A DNA stretch of 64,000 nt from Caulobacter sp. UNC358MFTsu5.1 (GCF_000712075.1 NZ_JONW01000005.1:501001-565000); one strand, 5' to 3'; counted from the stretch's first letter, positions 53,830-64,000 are shown. A program made the numbers and translations. The notes: generated by a model from the sequence alone, not told the origin.

Positions 53830-55620
53830 ATGGGCTTGGCCTCTTCCTCCGCGGCTTTCGCAACGCCTTTCCAGGCCACCTCGCCCGCCCCCGGCGGCGC
53901 GCAGATCGGCGCGCGGCTCGAGTCCGCCCGCCAGGTGGTGGAAACCCGCTTCCTCGAGGCCGGCGACGTATTGTCGCGGGCGGTCGAGGGCGTCGGCTCG
54001 CTGATCGCCGGCCTGGACGCGATCCGCGCCAATCTCGACGCCGAGACGGTGACGACGACCACCGGCGAACTGGCCCAGGCGGCCCAGACCCTGAAGTCCC
54101 TGCCCGACAATCTCAGCGCCCGCCGCGACCGGGTCGGCGAGCTGGTCAAGTTCAGCGATGGCCTGGCCGGCCGGATCGCCGAGATGCGCCAGCACCTGGC
54201 CTACCTCCGGGTCTTCGCGATCAACATCAAGATCACCTCGGGCGGCATCGCCGCGGCCGGTCCGGAATTCGCGATCTTCGCCCAGGAGATCTACGACTGC
54301 ATCGAGATGGGCGGCGCCCAGCTGGACGCGCTGAACACCGACCTGATGGGGCTGGACCACACCCTGCGCGGCGCCCTGGCCCACGAGCAGGACCTGGCCC
54401 GCCACTGCGCCGAGCTGCTGCCGGCCGTGCCCGACGCCCTCACGGCCAGCGCCGCCGCCATCGCCGACCACCACGCCCGCATCGCCAGCGTCGCCGTCAG
54501 CGTCGCGACCCTGGCCCGCGACGTCCAGAAGAAGGTCGGCGGCGGCCTGGCCGCCCTGCAGATCGGCGACATCACCCGCCAGCGGATCGAGCACGTCCAG
54601 GCCGGCCTCAAGTACCTGGACGAGACCGCCGAGATCTCGGCCCTGGACGCCGAGCCGCGCGCCCGCGCCCACGCCTTCGTGCACCGTCTGCTGGGCGCCC
54701 AGCTCAGCGCGATGACCGAGGACTTCGAGCGCGAGGTCGCCCGCATCAACCAGAGCGTGGTCGGCATGGCCGCCGACGCGGTGGAGCTGCTGCGCCTGCG
54801 CGACCTGGCCTCGGGCCAGGGCTCGGATCAGATGGGGGGCGCCGAGACCAACTTCCTGCGCAACCTGGAAGGCAATGTCGGACAGGCCCTGGGGCTGGTG
54901 GGCGACATGACCGCCGGCGAGCAGGCGGCCGAAGAGGTCAGCCGCTCGGCCGCCGTCTCGGCCCGCGAACTGACCGAGCGCATCGCCGGCATCCAGAACA
55001 TCCGCGCCGACGTGCAGATGATGGCGCTGAACACCACGCTGAAATGCGCCCGCATCGGCGAGACCGGCAAGCCGCTGGGCGTCATCGCCGTCGAGCTGCG
55101 CGCCCACGCCATCCACCTGGAGAAGTCGGCCGCCCAGACCACCAGCTCGCTGGAAGGCCTGTTCGACGCCGCCGAGGCCCTGGGCCGCAGCGAGGCCGGA
55201 CGCTCGGGCGACGACGGCAAGGCCGCGGCCGCCGCCTCGGTGCTGAGCGGCGCCGTGGCCCGGATCGGCAAGGCCGGCGACGGGGTCGACACCGCGCTGG
55301 ACGCCGTGGCCCGCCAGGGCGCCGACGTCGTCGACCTGCTGCGCCGCGCCGCCCAGCGCAGCGACCTGCACAAGCAGATCGGCTCGGTGCTGGACACCGC
55401 CGCCAACCAGCTGCTGGACATGGCCGGCGACGCCGAGATCCCCACCGACGACATCGCCCCGGCCCTGCACCCGCTGCTGGCCAGGCTGGCCAAGCAGTAC
55501 ACCATGGCCCAGGAACGCGAGGTCCACCGGGCGATGACCGAGGGGTTGGCCGCCATGGAAGCGGCGACCGAGGTCGCGGTCGCGGCCCCGGCCGACGACG
55601 AGGACGACGTCCTGTTCTGA
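53830..55620 (+). CDS. Soluble chemoreceptor-like protein with degenerate signalling tip
   Basis: 596 residues, almost wholly helical, without membrane segments or HAMP domain. The segment ADVQMMALNTTLKCARIGE and GVIAVELRAHA is recognisably the chemoreceptor tip (compare [15 protein letters not shown] and [12 protein letters not shown] in the receptors nearby), but several normally invariant residues differ. The long N-terminal helical part (LVKFSDGLAGRIAEMRQHL, LQIGDITRQRIEHVQAGL) is a separate conserved module. The acidic tail ends DDEDDVLF. It is convergent with cheB and may be a cytoplasmic receptor or a scaffold for the cluster's CheA and CheW. Confidence 0.8.
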   Translation: MGLASSSAAFATPFQATSPAPGGAQIGARLESARQVVETRFLEAGDVLSRAVEGVGSLIAGLDAIRANLDAETVTTTTGELAQAAQTLKSLPDNLSARRDRVGELVKFSDGLAGRIAEMRQHLAYLRVFAINIKITSGGIAAAGPEFAIFAQEIYDCIEMGGAQLDALNTDLMGLDHTLRGALAHEQDLARHCAELLPAVPDALTASAAAIADHHARIASVAVSVATLARDVQKKVGGGLAALQIGDITRQRIEHVQAGLKYLDETAEISALDAEPRARAHAFVHRLLGAQLSAMTEDFEREVARINQSVVGMAADAVELLRLRDLASGQGSDQMGGAETNFLRNLEGNVGQALGLVGDMTAGEQAAEEVSRSAAVSARELTERIAGIQNIRADVQMMALNTTLKCARIGETGKPLGVIAVELRAHAIHLEKSAAQTTSSLEGLFDAAEALGRSEAGRSGDDGKAAAAASVLSGAVARIGKAGDGVDTALDAVARQGADVVDLLRRAAQRSDLHKQIGSVLDTAANQLLDMAGDAEIPTDDIAPALHPLLARLAKQYTMAQEREVHRAMTEGLAAMEAATEVAVAAPADDEDDVLF

Positions 55621-55627
55621 CCTTGCC

Positions 55628-55648
55628 CCCTCTCCCAGAGGGAGAGGG
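55628..55648. terminator. Hairpin between convergent receptor-like gene and cheB
   Basis: CCCTCTCC (55628-55635) pairs with GGAGAGGG (55641-55648) around CAGAG, in the 34-base gap between two convergent stop codons. No T run follows on either strand, so it is a weak terminator candidate. Confidence 0.4.
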
Positions 55649-55654
55649 TGACTT

Positions 55655-56758
55655 CTACCGGTGCGCCGCCCGCAGCACTTCGCCCGCCAGGCCCTGCAGC
55701 GGGACCACGCGGTCCACGCAACCCAGGGCGATGGCTTCCTTGGGCATGCCGAACACCACCGAGGTGGCTTCGTCCTGGGCCAGGGTGTAGGCGCCGGCCT
55801 GTTTCATCTCGGACATGCCGCGCGCGCCGTCGTCGCCCATGCCCGTCATGATCACGCCCACCGCGTTCGAGCCCGCCGAGCGGGTGGCCGAGCGGAACAG
55901 GACGTCCACGGACGGCCGGTGGCGCGAGACCAGCGGGCCGTCCTTGACCGAGACGTAGTAGCGGGCGCCGCTGCGCTCGAGCAGGGTGTGCTTGTTGCCG
56001 GGGGCGATCAGCACCCGGCCGCGCCGCACGGTGTCGCCGTCCTCGGCCTCCTTGACCTCGACCGCGCACAGGCTGTCCAGCCGCTTGGCGAACGAGGCGG
56101 TGAACTTCTCGGGCATGTGCTGGACGATGACCATGCCGGGCGAGTCCGGCGGCAGGGCCTCCAGCAGCACGCGAAGCGCCTCGGTGCCGCCGGTCGAGGC
56201 GCCGACGCAGACCACGCTCTCGGTGGTGCGGGCCATGGCCCGTGTGGCGACCGGAGGCGGCAGCATGGCGTCGGCCGTCAGCTTCTTCTCCGGCTCGTGG
56301 TGGTGGGGCCGGGTGAACTGCGGGACCGGCCGCTTGGACCCGGCCAGCTTGGCGCCGGCGGCGGCCTTGACCGCGTCGCAGATGCGGATCTTGGACTCCA
56401 GCAGGGCGTCGGCCACGCCCATCTTCGGCTTCAGGATGATGTCGACGGCCCCCGCCTCCAGCGCCTGCAGCAGGGTCTCCGACCCCGCCTCGGTCAGGGA
56501 CGAGCACATCACCACCGGGATCGGCTTCTGGGCCATCAGCTTGCGCAGGAAGGTGATGCCATCCATGCGCGGCATCTCGACGTCCAGGGTGATGACGTCG
56601 GGGATCTCCTCGGCGATGCGCCGGGCGGCCACGAACGGGTCGGAGGCCACGCCCAGCACCTCGATCTGCGGATCGGCCTCGAGGATCGACGCCAGGGTCT
56701 GACGGACCGTGGCCGAGTCGTCGATGATCAGGACACGGATCTTGCGGACCACGGACAT
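55655..56758 (-). CDS. cheB: Chemotaxis response regulator protein-glutamate methylesterase
   Basis: Removes methyl groups from, and deamidates, chemoreceptors; activated by CheA. 367 residues: receiver domain with phospho-Asp in [12 protein letters not shown] (D59), then a linker and a methylesterase domain with Ser in [11 protein letters not shown] (S188), His in VQHMP (H214) and Asp in MTGMGDDG (D310). The ATG at 56756-56758 starts the conserved [11 protein letters not shown]. It begins five bases after cheR and is the last gene of the operon. Confidence 0.97.
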   Translation of the reverse strand: MSVVRKIRVLIIDDSATVRQTLASILEADPQIEVLGVASDPFVAARRIAEEIPDVITLDVEMPRMDGITFLRKLMAQKPIPVVMCSSLTEAGSETLLQALEAGAVDIILKPKMGVADALLESKIRICDAVKAAAGAKLAGSKRPVPQFTRPHHHEPEKKLTADAMLPPPVATRAMARTTESVVCVGASTGGTEALRVLLEALPPDSPGMVIVQHMPEKFTASFAKRLDSLCAVEVKEAEDGDTVRRGRVLIAPGNKHTLLERSGARYYVSVKDGPLVSRHRPSVDVLFRSATRSAGSNAVGVIMTGMGDDGARGMSEMKQAGAYTLAQDEATSVVFGMPKEAIALGCVDRVVPLQGLAGEVLRAAHR

Positions 56759-56763
56759 CGTTT

Positions 56764-57624
56764 TTATCGCTTCTGGAAGACCGTGTTGGCGATCTGGACG
56801 ACGGGCAGGTCGATGCCGACGATCGACTCCGAGTGACCCAGGAACAGATACCCGCCAGGCGCCAAATGGTTGCACAGGCGGGTCAGCACCTTGGCCTGGG
56901 TGGCCTTGTCGAAATAGATCAGGATGTTGCGGCAGAAGATGATGTCGAGGCCGGTCTCGATCGGATAGGCGTCGTCCATCAGGTTCAGGCGGCCGAAGGC
57001 CAGCTTGGATCGCAGCTGCGGCTTGATCCGCATCTCGTTGCGCGAGGCGTCGCGCGACCGCATCACGTAGCGCTGGCGGCGGGCGATCGAGACCGGCTCG
57101 ATCATGGCCTCCGAGAAGCGGCCGGCGATCGCCTGGTCCAGCACCTCGGTGCAGATGTCGGTGCACAGGACCGAATAGTCGAGCCCGCGCTGCTTCTCGC
57201 AGAACTCGTCCAGGATCATGGCGATGGTGTAGGGCTCGGCGCCGGTCGAGCAGGCGGCGCTCCAGACCTTGATCTCGCGCTTGCCCTTCCCGGCCAGGGC
57301 CGGCAGCCCCTTGGCGACCAGGAAGTCGAAGTGGGCCGGCTCGCGGAAGAACTCGGTCTTGTTGGTGGTCACCGCGTCGATCAGGTGGATGACCTCGGCC
57401 TCCATCCCGTTCTCCTCGAACAGGTAGCGGCAGTAGGCGTTGACGTCGGCGATCCGCGTCGCCCGCATCCGGCGGCGCAGGCGGCCTTCCAGCATGGTGC
57501 GCTTGTTGGACGGCATCTTGATGCCGCTGTAGTCGTGGATGAACGTCGCCAGGCGATTGAAATTCCGAGCGGTGAGCTGCTCGGGTTCTGGGGCCTGCTG
57601 CACGGCGGCGGATTGTCTCGACAC
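56764..57624 (-). CDS. cheR: Chemotaxis protein methyltransferase
   Basis: Methylates receptor glutamates with S-adenosylmethionine. 286 residues: N-terminal helical domain ([31 protein letters not shown]) and the methyltransferase fold with [17 protein letters not shown], then [13 protein letters not shown]. The GTG at 57622-57624 is the start, with GGAG nine bases upstream. It is followed five bases later by cheB. Confidence 0.97.
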   Translation of the reverse strand: MSRQSAAVQQAPEPEQLTARNFNRLATFIHDYSGIKMPSNKRTMLEGRLRRRMRATRIADVNAYCRYLFEENGMEAEVIHLIDAVTTNKTEFFREPAHFDFLVAKGLPALAGKGKREIKVWSAACSTGAEPYTIAMILDEFCEKQRGLDYSVLCTDICTEVLDQAIAGRFSEAMIEPVSIARRQRYVMRSRDASRNEMRIKPQLRSKLAFGRLNLMDDAYPIETGLDIIFCRNILIYFDKATQAKVLTRLCNHLAPGGYLFLGHSESIVGIDLPVVQIANTVFQKR

Positions 57625-57701
57625 GGGCGTCTCCGTTCGCGGCGTCTGTCGCGCCGCTGGTCATGCGAGCGGCCCTCGGGGCCGCCGGGCGCGTTCTGGC
57701 C

Positions 57702-58184
57702 TTAAGCGGCCTGGCTGAGGGCGGCGGCGTCCTGGCTGGTCAGCAGGCGGCCCAGGTCGAAGATCACCACGAAGCCCCCCTTGCCGGCCGAAACGTCGCG
57801 GCGCACGACGCCCTGGATGTATTCCGAGCGCCACGGCACGCCGATGTCGGGCGCGCCCTCGATCTGGTCCTCGGAGAACGAGACGACCTCGATCACCCGG
57901 TCCGCGATCAGGCCCAGCGACAGCAGGCGGTCCTCCAGCGGCACGTCCAGCACCAGGATGCGCGTGGCGCCGGTCGGCTCGACGGCGGGCAGGCCCAGCT
58001 TCAGGCGCAGGTCGATGGTCGGCGTGCCGCGGCCGCGCACGTCGGTCAGGCCCATCAGGTAGTCGGGCCCTTCCGGGATCGCGAACGGCGCCTGGTAGTC
58101 GAGGATCTCGCGGACATGGGCCACCGAGACCGCGAAGACCTCGGCGCCCAGGCCCAGGGTGACGAACTGGCGATCGACAGCCAT
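57702..58184 (-). CDS. cheW: Chemotaxis adaptor CheW (second copy)
   Basis: 160 residues, coupling receptors to CheA. Shows the CheW fold signatures [43 protein letters not shown] and [11 protein letters not shown]. It starts exactly at the stop of the first receptor gene (TGATG overlap), so translation is coupled. The operon also carries another CheW at 61758-62258, which is clearly different in sequence. Confidence 0.95.
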   Translation of the reverse strand: MAVDRQFVTLGLGAEVFAVSVAHVREILDYQAPFAIPEGPDYLMGLTDVRGRGTPTIDLRLKLGLPAVEPTGATRILVLDVPLEDRLLSLGLIADRVIEVVSFSEDQIEGAPDIGVPWRSEYIQGVVRRDVSAGKGGFVVIFDLGRLLTSQDAAALSQAA

Positions 58185-59878
58185 CAGGCGTACTCGCGGA
58201 AGTCGGCGTCGTCGGCGTCCGGGCCGCCGTTGGTCAGGTCCAGGGCGAAGCCGCCGGCCCGGGCCTGCTGGGCCGCGACCGTCTGGCGGGCCGGAGCCGA
58301 GGCGGCCGGCTTGCGCGGCGCCGAAGCGGCGGGGCGCTTGGCCGGCGCGGCCGGGCGGGCCGCCTGGCGACGCGGGGCGGCGCCGGCGGTGTTGGTGCGG
58401 AAGTAGGCGATCGAGGCCTGCAGTTCCTCGGCCTGGGCGGCCAGTTCCTCGGAGGTCGCCGACATCTCTTCCGAGGCGCTGGCGTTCTGCTGGGTCACCT
58501 TGTCCAGCTGCTGGATGGCCTCGTTGATCTGGGCCGCGCCGATGTCCTGCTCGCGGCAGGCGGCGCTGATCTCGGCCACCAGTTCCGCGGTCTTGCGGAT
58601 GTTCGGCACCAGGCTGGTCAGCATCTCGCCGGCCGACTGGGCGGCCTTGACCGTGTCGGACGACACCGCGCCGATCTCGGTGGCGGCGGTCTGCGAGCGC
58701 TCGGCCAGCTTGCGCACCTCCGAGGCGACCACGGCGAAGCCGCGGCCGTGCTCGCCGGCCCGGGCGGCTTCCACGGCCGCGTTCAGGGCCAGCAGGTCGG
58801 TCTGGCGGGCGATCTCCTGCACGATGGTGATCTTCTCGGCGATCGTGCGCATGGCCTCGACGGCGCGGTTGACCGCCTCGCCGCTGACTTCAGCGTCCTT
58901 GGCCGACTGGCGGGCGATTTTCTCGGTCTGGGCGGCGTTGTCGGCGTTCTGCTTGATGTTGGAGGCCATCTCCTCCATCGAGGCCGAGGCCTCCTCGGCC
59001 GACGAGGCCTGCTCGGTGGCGCCCTGCGACACCTGCTCCGAGGCGGCCGACAGTTCCTGCGAACCGGCCGAGACGTTTTCCGAGGCCGAGATCGCGTCGC
59101 CGACCACGCCGCGCAGGCGCTCGATCATCACGTTCACATGTCCCAGCAGGTCGGCGATCTCGTCCTTGGTGGTGATGTCGACGGTCTTGGTCAGGTCGCC
59201 CTCGGCCACCGCGCGCACGGCGTCCGAAGCCCGGTTCAGGCCCTTGCTGACCGCCATCGAGATGTAGAGCGCCGCGCCGACCGCGATCAGCAGCGAGACC
59301 GCCGCCAGGATGATCAGGCTGGTGCGGACCTTGGCGAAGTCGGCGTCGGCGTTGTCGGTGGCCGCGTCCATCTGGGCCTGCGACAGCTCGACCAGCTCCT
59401 GCACCTGGGCGGAGGCTTCGAGGACCGCCTTGCGGCCCTCGCCCATCGAAATGGCCGTGGCCTCGGCGTCGCGATTGGAGGCGGCCAGGGCGTAGACCTG
59501 CTCATGCGCGGCGATCATGCGCTCCCAGGCGTCGCCCAGGGCCTGCCACTTGGGCCGGCCCTCGGCGGTGGCCAGGCCTTCGGTCTTGGTCAGCAGGGCG
59601 TCGAAGGCCTGCTTCTCCTTGCCGATCGAGGCCTCCAGCGTCTTCACCTCCTCGGGGGTGTCGACCAGGACCATGTTCTTCTCGGCCCGCACCACGTTGA
59701 GCATGTGGATGTTCAGCTGCTGGGCCGCCCGCAGGCGCGTGGCCGGGCCGTCGACCAGCGCGTTCATGTCGCGGTTGGTGGACGACAGGCTGTTGATCCC
59801 GAACAGGGTGGCCGTGAGCAACAGGGCGATGATCACGCCGAAGGCGAGGCCGAGCTGCAGTTTGATCGTGAAGCGCAT
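58184..59878 (-). CDS. Methyl-accepting chemotaxis protein (first of a tandem pair)
   Basis: 564 residues. Two membrane helices (about 7-29 and 186-208) flank a helical periplasmic sensor domain; then HAMP ([26 protein letters not shown]) and the signalling domain with tip [37 protein letters not shown]. The tail is an Ala/Pro/Arg linker ending [21 protein letters not shown], shared with the neighbouring receptor. A 205-base stretch (58920-59124) is identical to 60665-60869 in that gene. It couples to cheW downstream. Confidence 0.96.
   Translation of the reverse strand: MRFTIKLQLGLAFGVIIALLLTATLFGINSLSSTNRDMNALVDGPATRLRAAQQLNIHMLNVVRAEKNMVLVDTPEEVKTLEASIGKEKQAFDALLTKTEGLATAEGRPKWQALGDAWERMIAAHEQVYALAASNRDAEATAISMGEGRKAVLEASAQVQELVELSQAQMDAATDNADADFAKVRTSLIILAAVSLLIAVGAALYISMAVSKGLNRASDAVRAVAEGDLTKTVDITTKDEIADLLGHVNVMIERLRGVVGDAISASENVSAGSQELSAASEQVSQGATEQASSAEEASASMEEMASNIKQNADNAAQTEKIARQSAKDAEVSGEAVNRAVEAMRTIAEKITIVQEIARQTDLLALNAAVEAARAGEHGRGFAVVASEVRKLAERSQTAATEIGAVSSDTVKAAQSAGEMLTSLVPNIRKTAELVAEISAACREQDIGAAQINEAIQQLDKVTQQNASASEEMSATSEELAAQAEELQASIAYFRTNTAGAAPRRQAARPAAPAKRPAASAPRKPAASAPARQTVAAQQARAGGFALDLTNGGPDADDADFREYA
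58920..59124 (-). repeat. 205-base identical segment shared by the two receptor genes (copy A)
   Basis: Base-for-base identical to 60665-60869. It encodes the start of the signalling domain, from [15 protein letters not shown] to the AAQTEKI region. Such identity inside more diverged neighbours indicates gene conversion or recent duplication. Confidence 0.95.
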
Positions 59879-59925
59879 GGTCTAGTCCCCTCGACGTAGT
59901 CAGGTGGATCGCCGGTCGGCGGTCC

Positions 59926-61743
59926 TCAGTATTCGGTGAATTCGCGGTCGTCGGCGTCCGGGCCGCCCTGGTTCAGGTCCAGGGCGAAGCCCTGGGCCCG
60001 GGCCTGCTGGACGGCGACGGCGCGCGGCGCGGTCTTGCGGGCCGGAGCCCTGGCGGGCGCGGCCGGCTTGGCGGCGGCGCGGGCCGGCAGGCGCACGACC
60101 GGGGCCGCCGACTTGCGCGACGCCTGGCCGCCGTTCGACAGGCGGAAATAGGCGATCGAGGTCTGCAGCTCCTCGGCCTGGGCGGCCAGTTCCTCGGAGG
60201 TGGCCGACATCTGCTCGGACGCCGAGGCGTTCTGCTGGGTCACCTTGTCCAGCTGCTGGATGGCCTCGTTGATCTGGGCCGCGCCGATGTCCTGCTCGCG
60301 GCAGGCGGCGCTGATCTCGGCCACCAGCTCGGCGGTCTTGCGGATGTTGGGCACCAGGGCGGTCAGCATGTCGCCGGCCGACTGGGCGGCCTTGACCGTG
60401 TCCGACGACACCGCGCCGATCTCGGTGGCGGCGGTCTGCGAACGCTCGGCCAGCTTGCGCACTTCCGAGGCGACCACGGCGAAGCCGCGGCCGTGCTCGC
60501 CGGCCCGGGCGGCCTCGACGGCCGCGTTCAGGGCCAGCAGGTCGGTCTGGCGGGCGATCTCCTGCACGATGGCGATCTTCTCGGCGATCGTGCGCATGGC
60601 TTCGACGGCGCGGTTGACCGCTTCACCCGACACCTCGGCCTCGTTGGCCGACTGGCGGGCGATCTTCTCGGTCTGGGCGGCGTTGTCGGCGTTCTGCTTG
60701 ATGTTGGAGGCCATCTCCTCCATCGAGGCCGAGGCCTCCTCGGCCGACGAGGCCTGCTCGGTGGCGCCCTGCGACACCTGCTCCGAGGCGGCCGACAGTT
60801 CCTGCGAACCGGCCGAGACGTTTTCCGAGGCCGAGATCGCGTCGCCGACCACGCCGCGCAGGCGCTCGACCATGCGCTGGAGGGCGATGCCCAGGGTGTC
60901 GCGGTCCGACAGCGGCTTGGGGTCGACGGTCAGGTCGCCGTCGGCGATCTGGTCGGCCAGGCCGGCGGTGGCGTTCAGGTTGGCCGTCATCCGGCCGACC
61001 GTGTCGATCAGGTCCTTGATCTCGTCGTTCGAGGTGACGCTGGCCGTGACGCTCAGGTCGCCCAGGGCGACGGCTTCGGCGACGTCCGACACCTTGCGCA
61101 GGCCGCGGCTGATGGTCGTGGAGATCCACCACGCCGCCGCGCCGGCCAGGATCAGGGCGACCAGCGCCGCGACGATCAGCACGTTGCGCGTCATGGCGTA
61201 GGCGCGTTCGGCGGCGTTCTCGGCGGTGACCAGGTGGGTCTGCTGCAGGTCGACCAGCGTGGCGGTGGACTTGCGCAGGGCGGCGGTGATCTGGCTGGAC
61301 GACGGGGCCTGCGAGAGCTTGGCGGCCTCGTCGGCGTGGTTGTCCATGGCCAGCTTGCGGACCTCGGCCTCGATCGGTGCGTACTGGTCCCAGGCGCCCT
61401 GCAGCTCGGCCCACTGGCCCTTGTCGGCGGCGGGGGCCTCGGCGGTCGACTCCGCCAGCTCGGTCTCGAACTCCTTGCGGAACTTCAGGATGTCGGCCTC
61501 GTAGCTGCGCATCTTCTCCGGGCTGGTGGCCAGGATCAGGTTCTTCTGCGAGCGCACCATCTCGACGAACGAGGTCTTCAGCCGCTGGGCGGCGGCCAGC
61601 TGGTTCACCGGACCGTCGAGCACGGCCTTCAGCGAGCTGTTCAGCGAGCCGAGGCTGGCGACCGCGAAGATCGTCGCGCCCATCAGCATGGCGATGAGCA
61701 GACCGAAGGCCAGGCCGAGCTTGAGTTTGATCGTGAAGCGCAT
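59926..61743 (-). CDS. Methyl-accepting chemotaxis protein (second of a tandem pair)
   Basis: 605 residues. It begins [14 protein letters not shown], nearly the same as its neighbour, with two membrane helices (about 8-30 and 190-212). The periplasmic sensor is diverged from the neighbour's, so the two probably detect different signals. It has a longer HAMP region ([22 protein letters not shown], then [13 protein letters not shown], a second HAMP-like unit) before the common signalling domain and tip. The tail ends [20 protein letters not shown]. The ATG at 61741-61743 fits the shared N-terminus. Confidence 0.96.
   Translation of the reverse strand: MRFTIKLKLGLAFGLLIAMLMGATIFAVASLGSLNSSLKAVLDGPVNQLAAAQRLKTSFVEMVRSQKNLILATSPEKMRSYEADILKFRKEFETELAESTAEAPAADKGQWAELQGAWDQYAPIEAEVRKLAMDNHADEAAKLSQAPSSSQITAALRKSTATLVDLQQTHLVTAENAAERAYAMTRNVLIVAALVALILAGAAAWWISTTISRGLRKVSDVAEAVALGDLSVTASVTSNDEIKDLIDTVGRMTANLNATAGLADQIADGDLTVDPKPLSDRDTLGIALQRMVERLRGVVGDAISASENVSAGSQELSAASEQVSQGATEQASSAEEASASMEEMASNIKQNADNAAQTEKIARQSANEAEVSGEAVNRAVEAMRTIAEKIAIVQEIARQTDLLALNAAVEAARAGEHGRGFAVVASEVRKLAERSQTAATEIGAVSSDTVKAAQSAGDMLTALVPNIRKTAELVAEISAACREQDIGAAQINEAIQQLDKVTQQNASASEQMSATSEELAAQAEELQTSIAYFRLSNGGQASRKSAAPVVRLPARAAAKPAAPARAPARKTAPRAVAVQQARAQGFALDLNQGGPDADDREFTEY
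60665..60869 (-). repeat. 205-base identical segment shared by the two receptor genes (copy B)
   Basis: Identical to 58920-59124; the offset is 1745 bases. Confidence 0.95.
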
Positions 61744-61757
61744 GGTGGGATTCCCGC

Positions 61758-62258
61758 TCAGGACTGGAGCGCGTTGATGGGGGTGACGTTGGCGGTCGAC
61801 TGACCGCGCGCGGCGAAGATCTGGTCGAGGTCCGGGATGACGATCACGTCGCCGGCCCGCCGGGCCAACAGGCGGATGAAGTCCGACCGCCACTTCAGGC
61901 CGACCCGAGGGGCTTCCTCGGTGACGGCCCGGTCGATCGCGGTGACCTCGTGGACCTTGTCCGCGCGCAGGCCGATCAGGGTGGCCTCGCCGTCCAGGTC
62001 GTACTCGATGACCACGATGCGGCTGTCGATGGTGGGTTCGGCGACTTCCATGTCGAAGGCGACGCGCAGGTCGACCAGGGGGATGACCCGGCCGCGGAAG
62101 TTGATCACGGCGCCGACGAACGGCGGCGCGCCGGGCACGCCGGTCTCGGGCAGCAGGTCCAGCACCTCGCGCACCAGCCCCGCCTCGAGGGCGAAGGTCT
62201 CGCCGCGCAGGTCGAAGGTCAGGGCCTCGATGGCTTCAGTGGGGGTTTCGGCTGTCAT
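61758..62258 (-). CDS. cheW: Chemotaxis adaptor CheW (first copy)
   Basis: 166 residues. [45 protein letters not shown] and [10 protein letters not shown] are CheW signatures. The ATG at 62256-62258 has AAGGG about eight bases upstream; an in-frame ATG at 62271-62273 overlaps the cheA stop as TGATG and is equally possible. It ends 14 bases before the second receptor gene. Confidence 0.94.
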   Translation of the reverse strand: MTAETPTEAIEALTFDLRGETFALEAGLVREVLDLLPETGVPGAPPFVGAVINFRGRVIPLVDLRVAFDMEVAEPTIDSRIVVIEYDLDGEATLIGLRADKVHEVTAIDRAVTEEAPRVGLKWRSDFIRLLARRAGDVIVIPDLDQIFAARGQSTANVTPINALQS

Positions 62259-62272
62259 GTCCGGGCCCTTCA

Positions 62273-64000
62273 TCAGCTGGCGGCGCGCAGTTGCGCGTCC
62301 TGGCGTTGGCCGGCGGCCACCAGGTGGGCGATGTCGAGGATCAGGGCCACGCCGCCGTCGCCGAGGATCGTCGCGCCCGAGAAGGCGCCGACATCGGCGT
62401 GGAAGGGCGACAGCGCCTTGATGACGGTCTGGTGGTCGCCCAGGATCTGGTCGACCACCAGGCCCACGCGGTCCTGGCCCTGGGCCTGGCCGGTGGAGAC
62501 CACCACGATCTTCTGGTGGGGATCGGGCTCGAGGCCCGTGGCGAACATCTGGCGCAGGCGGATGAACGGCACCAGCTGGTCGCGCAGGGTGATCAGGCTG
62601 CGGCCCGTCGAGCGCACGTCCTGCTCGACCGACAGCTCCACGCACTCCTCGACCGAGGCCAGCGGGATCACGTAGCGGCCGGTCCCGACCCGCACCAGCA
62701 GGCCGTCGATGATCGCCAGGGTCAGCGGGATGCGCAGCGAGACGACCGAGCCGGAGCCCGGCGTGCTGGTGATCTCGATCGAGCCGCGCAGGCCCTCGAT
62801 GGTCTTCTTGACCACGTCCATGCCGACGCCGCGGCCCGACAGGTTGGTGATCGCCGCCGCGGTCGAGAAGCCGGGGGCGAAGATCAGCTGCAGCAGCTCG
62901 CTGTCGCTCAGCACTTGGCCCGGCTGGATCAGGCCGTTCTCCTCGGCCTTGGCGCGGACGCGGGCGCGGTCGACGCCGCGGCCGTCGTCGGTGATGGTGA
63001 TCACCACCTCGGCGCCCGACTGGCGGGCGGCCAGCACGATATGGCCGGCCTCGGGCTTGCCGGCGGCGCGGCGCTGCTCGGGGGTCTCCAGGCCGTGGTC
63101 GGCCGAATTGCGGATCAGGTGGATCAGCGGGTCGGCCAGGCGTTCGATCACCGTCTTGTCCAGCTCGGTGGTCTCGCCCTCGGTCGACAGCTCGATCGTC
63201 TTGCCGGTGTCGCGGGCCAGGTCGTGGATCAGGCGGCGGAAGCGGCCGAACAGCTGGGCGATCGGCACCATGCGGACCACCATCATGGTGTCGCGCATCT
63301 CCGCGGCCAGGCGCTCGATCTCCTCGGCGACGGCGCGCAGGGCGATGTCGCTGCTGGAGGCGGCCAGCTGCTTGAGGCGGGACTGGGCGATGACCAGCTC
63401 GCCCACGCGGTCCATCATCTCGTCCAGGCGCTCGGCCGGGACGCGCACGGTGTCGCCGCCGGCCTTGCGGCCCTCGTTGGCGGCGGCCTCGACCGGGGTC
63501 GCGGCGTCCTGCGCGGCGGGCGCGACTTCCAGGGTCTCGGCGACCGCCTCGGCTTGCGCCGCGGCGTTCAGGTCCTGGATGTCCAGGGTCATGTCGTCGA
63601 TGACGAAGATGAAGACGTCCTCAATGGCGTCGCGGCCGTGCTTGGTGACCAGGGTCACGTCCCAGGCCAGGTGGCACTCGGTGGGGACCAGGACGTCGAA
63701 GTCGGGGACGGCGTCGGTGACGGCGACCACCGCGCACTCGCCCAGCTCGCGCAGCTCGTCCAGCAGCGGCAGGGGACGGGTGCCGTTGACCAGGGCGTCG
63801 GCCGGCAGGCTGAAGCGGACGCGCCAGCGGTTCAGGCCGGGCTCCGACGGCGCGGCGGCGGGGGCGGCGCCGGCGGGCTGGCCCGCGGCCTCGACCACGC
63901 GGCGCAGTTCAGCCAGCAGGGCCTCGCCGGCCTCGGCCGGGGCGGGACGGCCCTCGGCCAGGGCGCGCATGTGGTCCTGGGCGGCCAGGACCGCGCCGAC
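62273..64000 (-). CDS. cheA: Chemotaxis histidine kinase CheA (5' end outside the window)
   Basis: The reading frame is open to base 64000; the P1 domain carrying the phosphorylated His is missing from view. Present are a P2-like domain (residues about 45-140), the P3 dimerisation helices (RLDEMMDRVGELVIAQSRLKQL), the P4 ATPase (LIHLIRNSADHG, DDGRGVD, GRGVGMDVVK) and the CheW-like P5 domain (IIDGLLVRVGTGRYVIPLASV). It heads the operon, with cheW next. Confidence 0.95.
   Translation of the reverse strand, partial: VGAVLAAQDHMRALAEGRPAPAEAGEALLAELRRVVEAAGQPAGAAPAAAPSEPGLNRWRVRFSLPADALVNGTRPLPLLDELRELGECAVVAVTDAVPDFDVLVPTECHLAWDVTLVTKHGRDAIEDVFIFVIDDMTLDIQDLNAAAQAEAVAETLEVAPAAQDAATPVEAAANEGRKAGGDTVRVPAERLDEMMDRVGELVIAQSRLKQLAASSSDIALRAVAEEIERLAAEMRDTMMVVRMVPIAQLFGRFRRLIHDLARDTGKTIELSTEGETTELDKTVIERLADPLIHLIRNSADHGLETPEQRRAAGKPEAGHIVLAARQSGAEVVITITDDGRGVDRARVRAKAEENGLIQPGQVLSDSELLQLIFAPGFSTAAAITNLSGRGVGMDVVKKTIEGLRGSIEITSTPGSGSVVSLRIPLTLAIIDGLLVRVGTGRYVIPLASVEECVELSVEQDVRSTGRSLITLRDQLVPFIRLRQMFATGLEPDPHQKIVVVSTGQAQGQDRVGLVVDQILGDHQTVIKALSPFHADVGAFSGATILGDGGVALILDIAHLVAAGQRQDAQLRAAS

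Noticed and set aside
56759..57664. An extended CheB frame continuing upstream through cheR.
   Set aside because: The extra part is the shadow frame of cheR; the conserved receiver starts at the ATG at 56758.

Overview
The window is about 68% G+C, strongly codon-biased alphaproteobacterial chromosome. Three TonB-dependent receptors, a FecI/FecR signalling pair, NodT-type outer-membrane factor, DmdC-like acyl-CoA dehydrogenase and a cheA-cheW-mcp-mcp-cheW-cheR-cheB block point to the Caulobacterales, probably Caulobacter or a close relative. This is inferred from gene content; there is no rRNA or tRNA gene here to confirm it. I found no IS element, prophage or CRISPR array, and no stretch over 300 bases lacks a gene.

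Layout. (1) 1-253: tail of an unidentified gene. (2) 250-8610, minus strand: pta, ackA, an L-serine dehydratase, an MFS carrier, pflB and pflA. Together they spell serine to pyruvate to acetyl-CoA plus formate, then acetate and ATP, an unexpected route for a group usually regarded as aerobic. (3) 8709-15163, minus: a tripartite ABC exporter (HlyD adaptor, RbbA-like double ATPase/permease, second permease, NodT outer-membrane factor). (4) 15447-23574, plus: a two-partner secretion pair, a TpsB transporter and a 2128-residue repetitive TpsA exoprotein. (5) 23797-30499, minus: ECF sigma factor, FecR anti-sigma, TonB receptor with signalling domain, and a PhoD-type phosphatase. (6) 30669-33150, minus: a secreted propeller-like protein of unknown function and a DUF3089 hydrolase. 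(7) 33238-51526: a catabolic island with thiolase, two SDRs, acyl-CoA ligase, carboxylesterase, MFS carrier, two paralogous TetR regulators, two TonB receptors, a Tat-exported GH1 glycosidase and an acyl-CoA dehydrogenase. It looks like a regulated route for uptake, de-esterification or deglycosylation, CoA activation and beta-oxidation of an unknown hydrophobic substrate. (8) 51797-64000: a cytoplasmic hybrid histidine kinase, a soluble degenerate chemoreceptor-like protein, and the chemotaxis operon (cheA runs off the right edge).

Between genes there are two long REP-like inverted-repeat elements (23618-23748 and 45699-45810), both between convergent genes; two clear intrinsic terminators (33214-33231 minus, 44254-44290 plus); several dyad operators in the catabolic island; and a short leader ORF translationally coupled to the MFS gene at 38967. 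The strongest candidates for something undescribed are the paired-TetR catabolic island, the export-signal-bearing serine dehydratase with a possible internal start inside a fermentation operon, and the FecI/FecR/TonB receptor/PhoD cassette.
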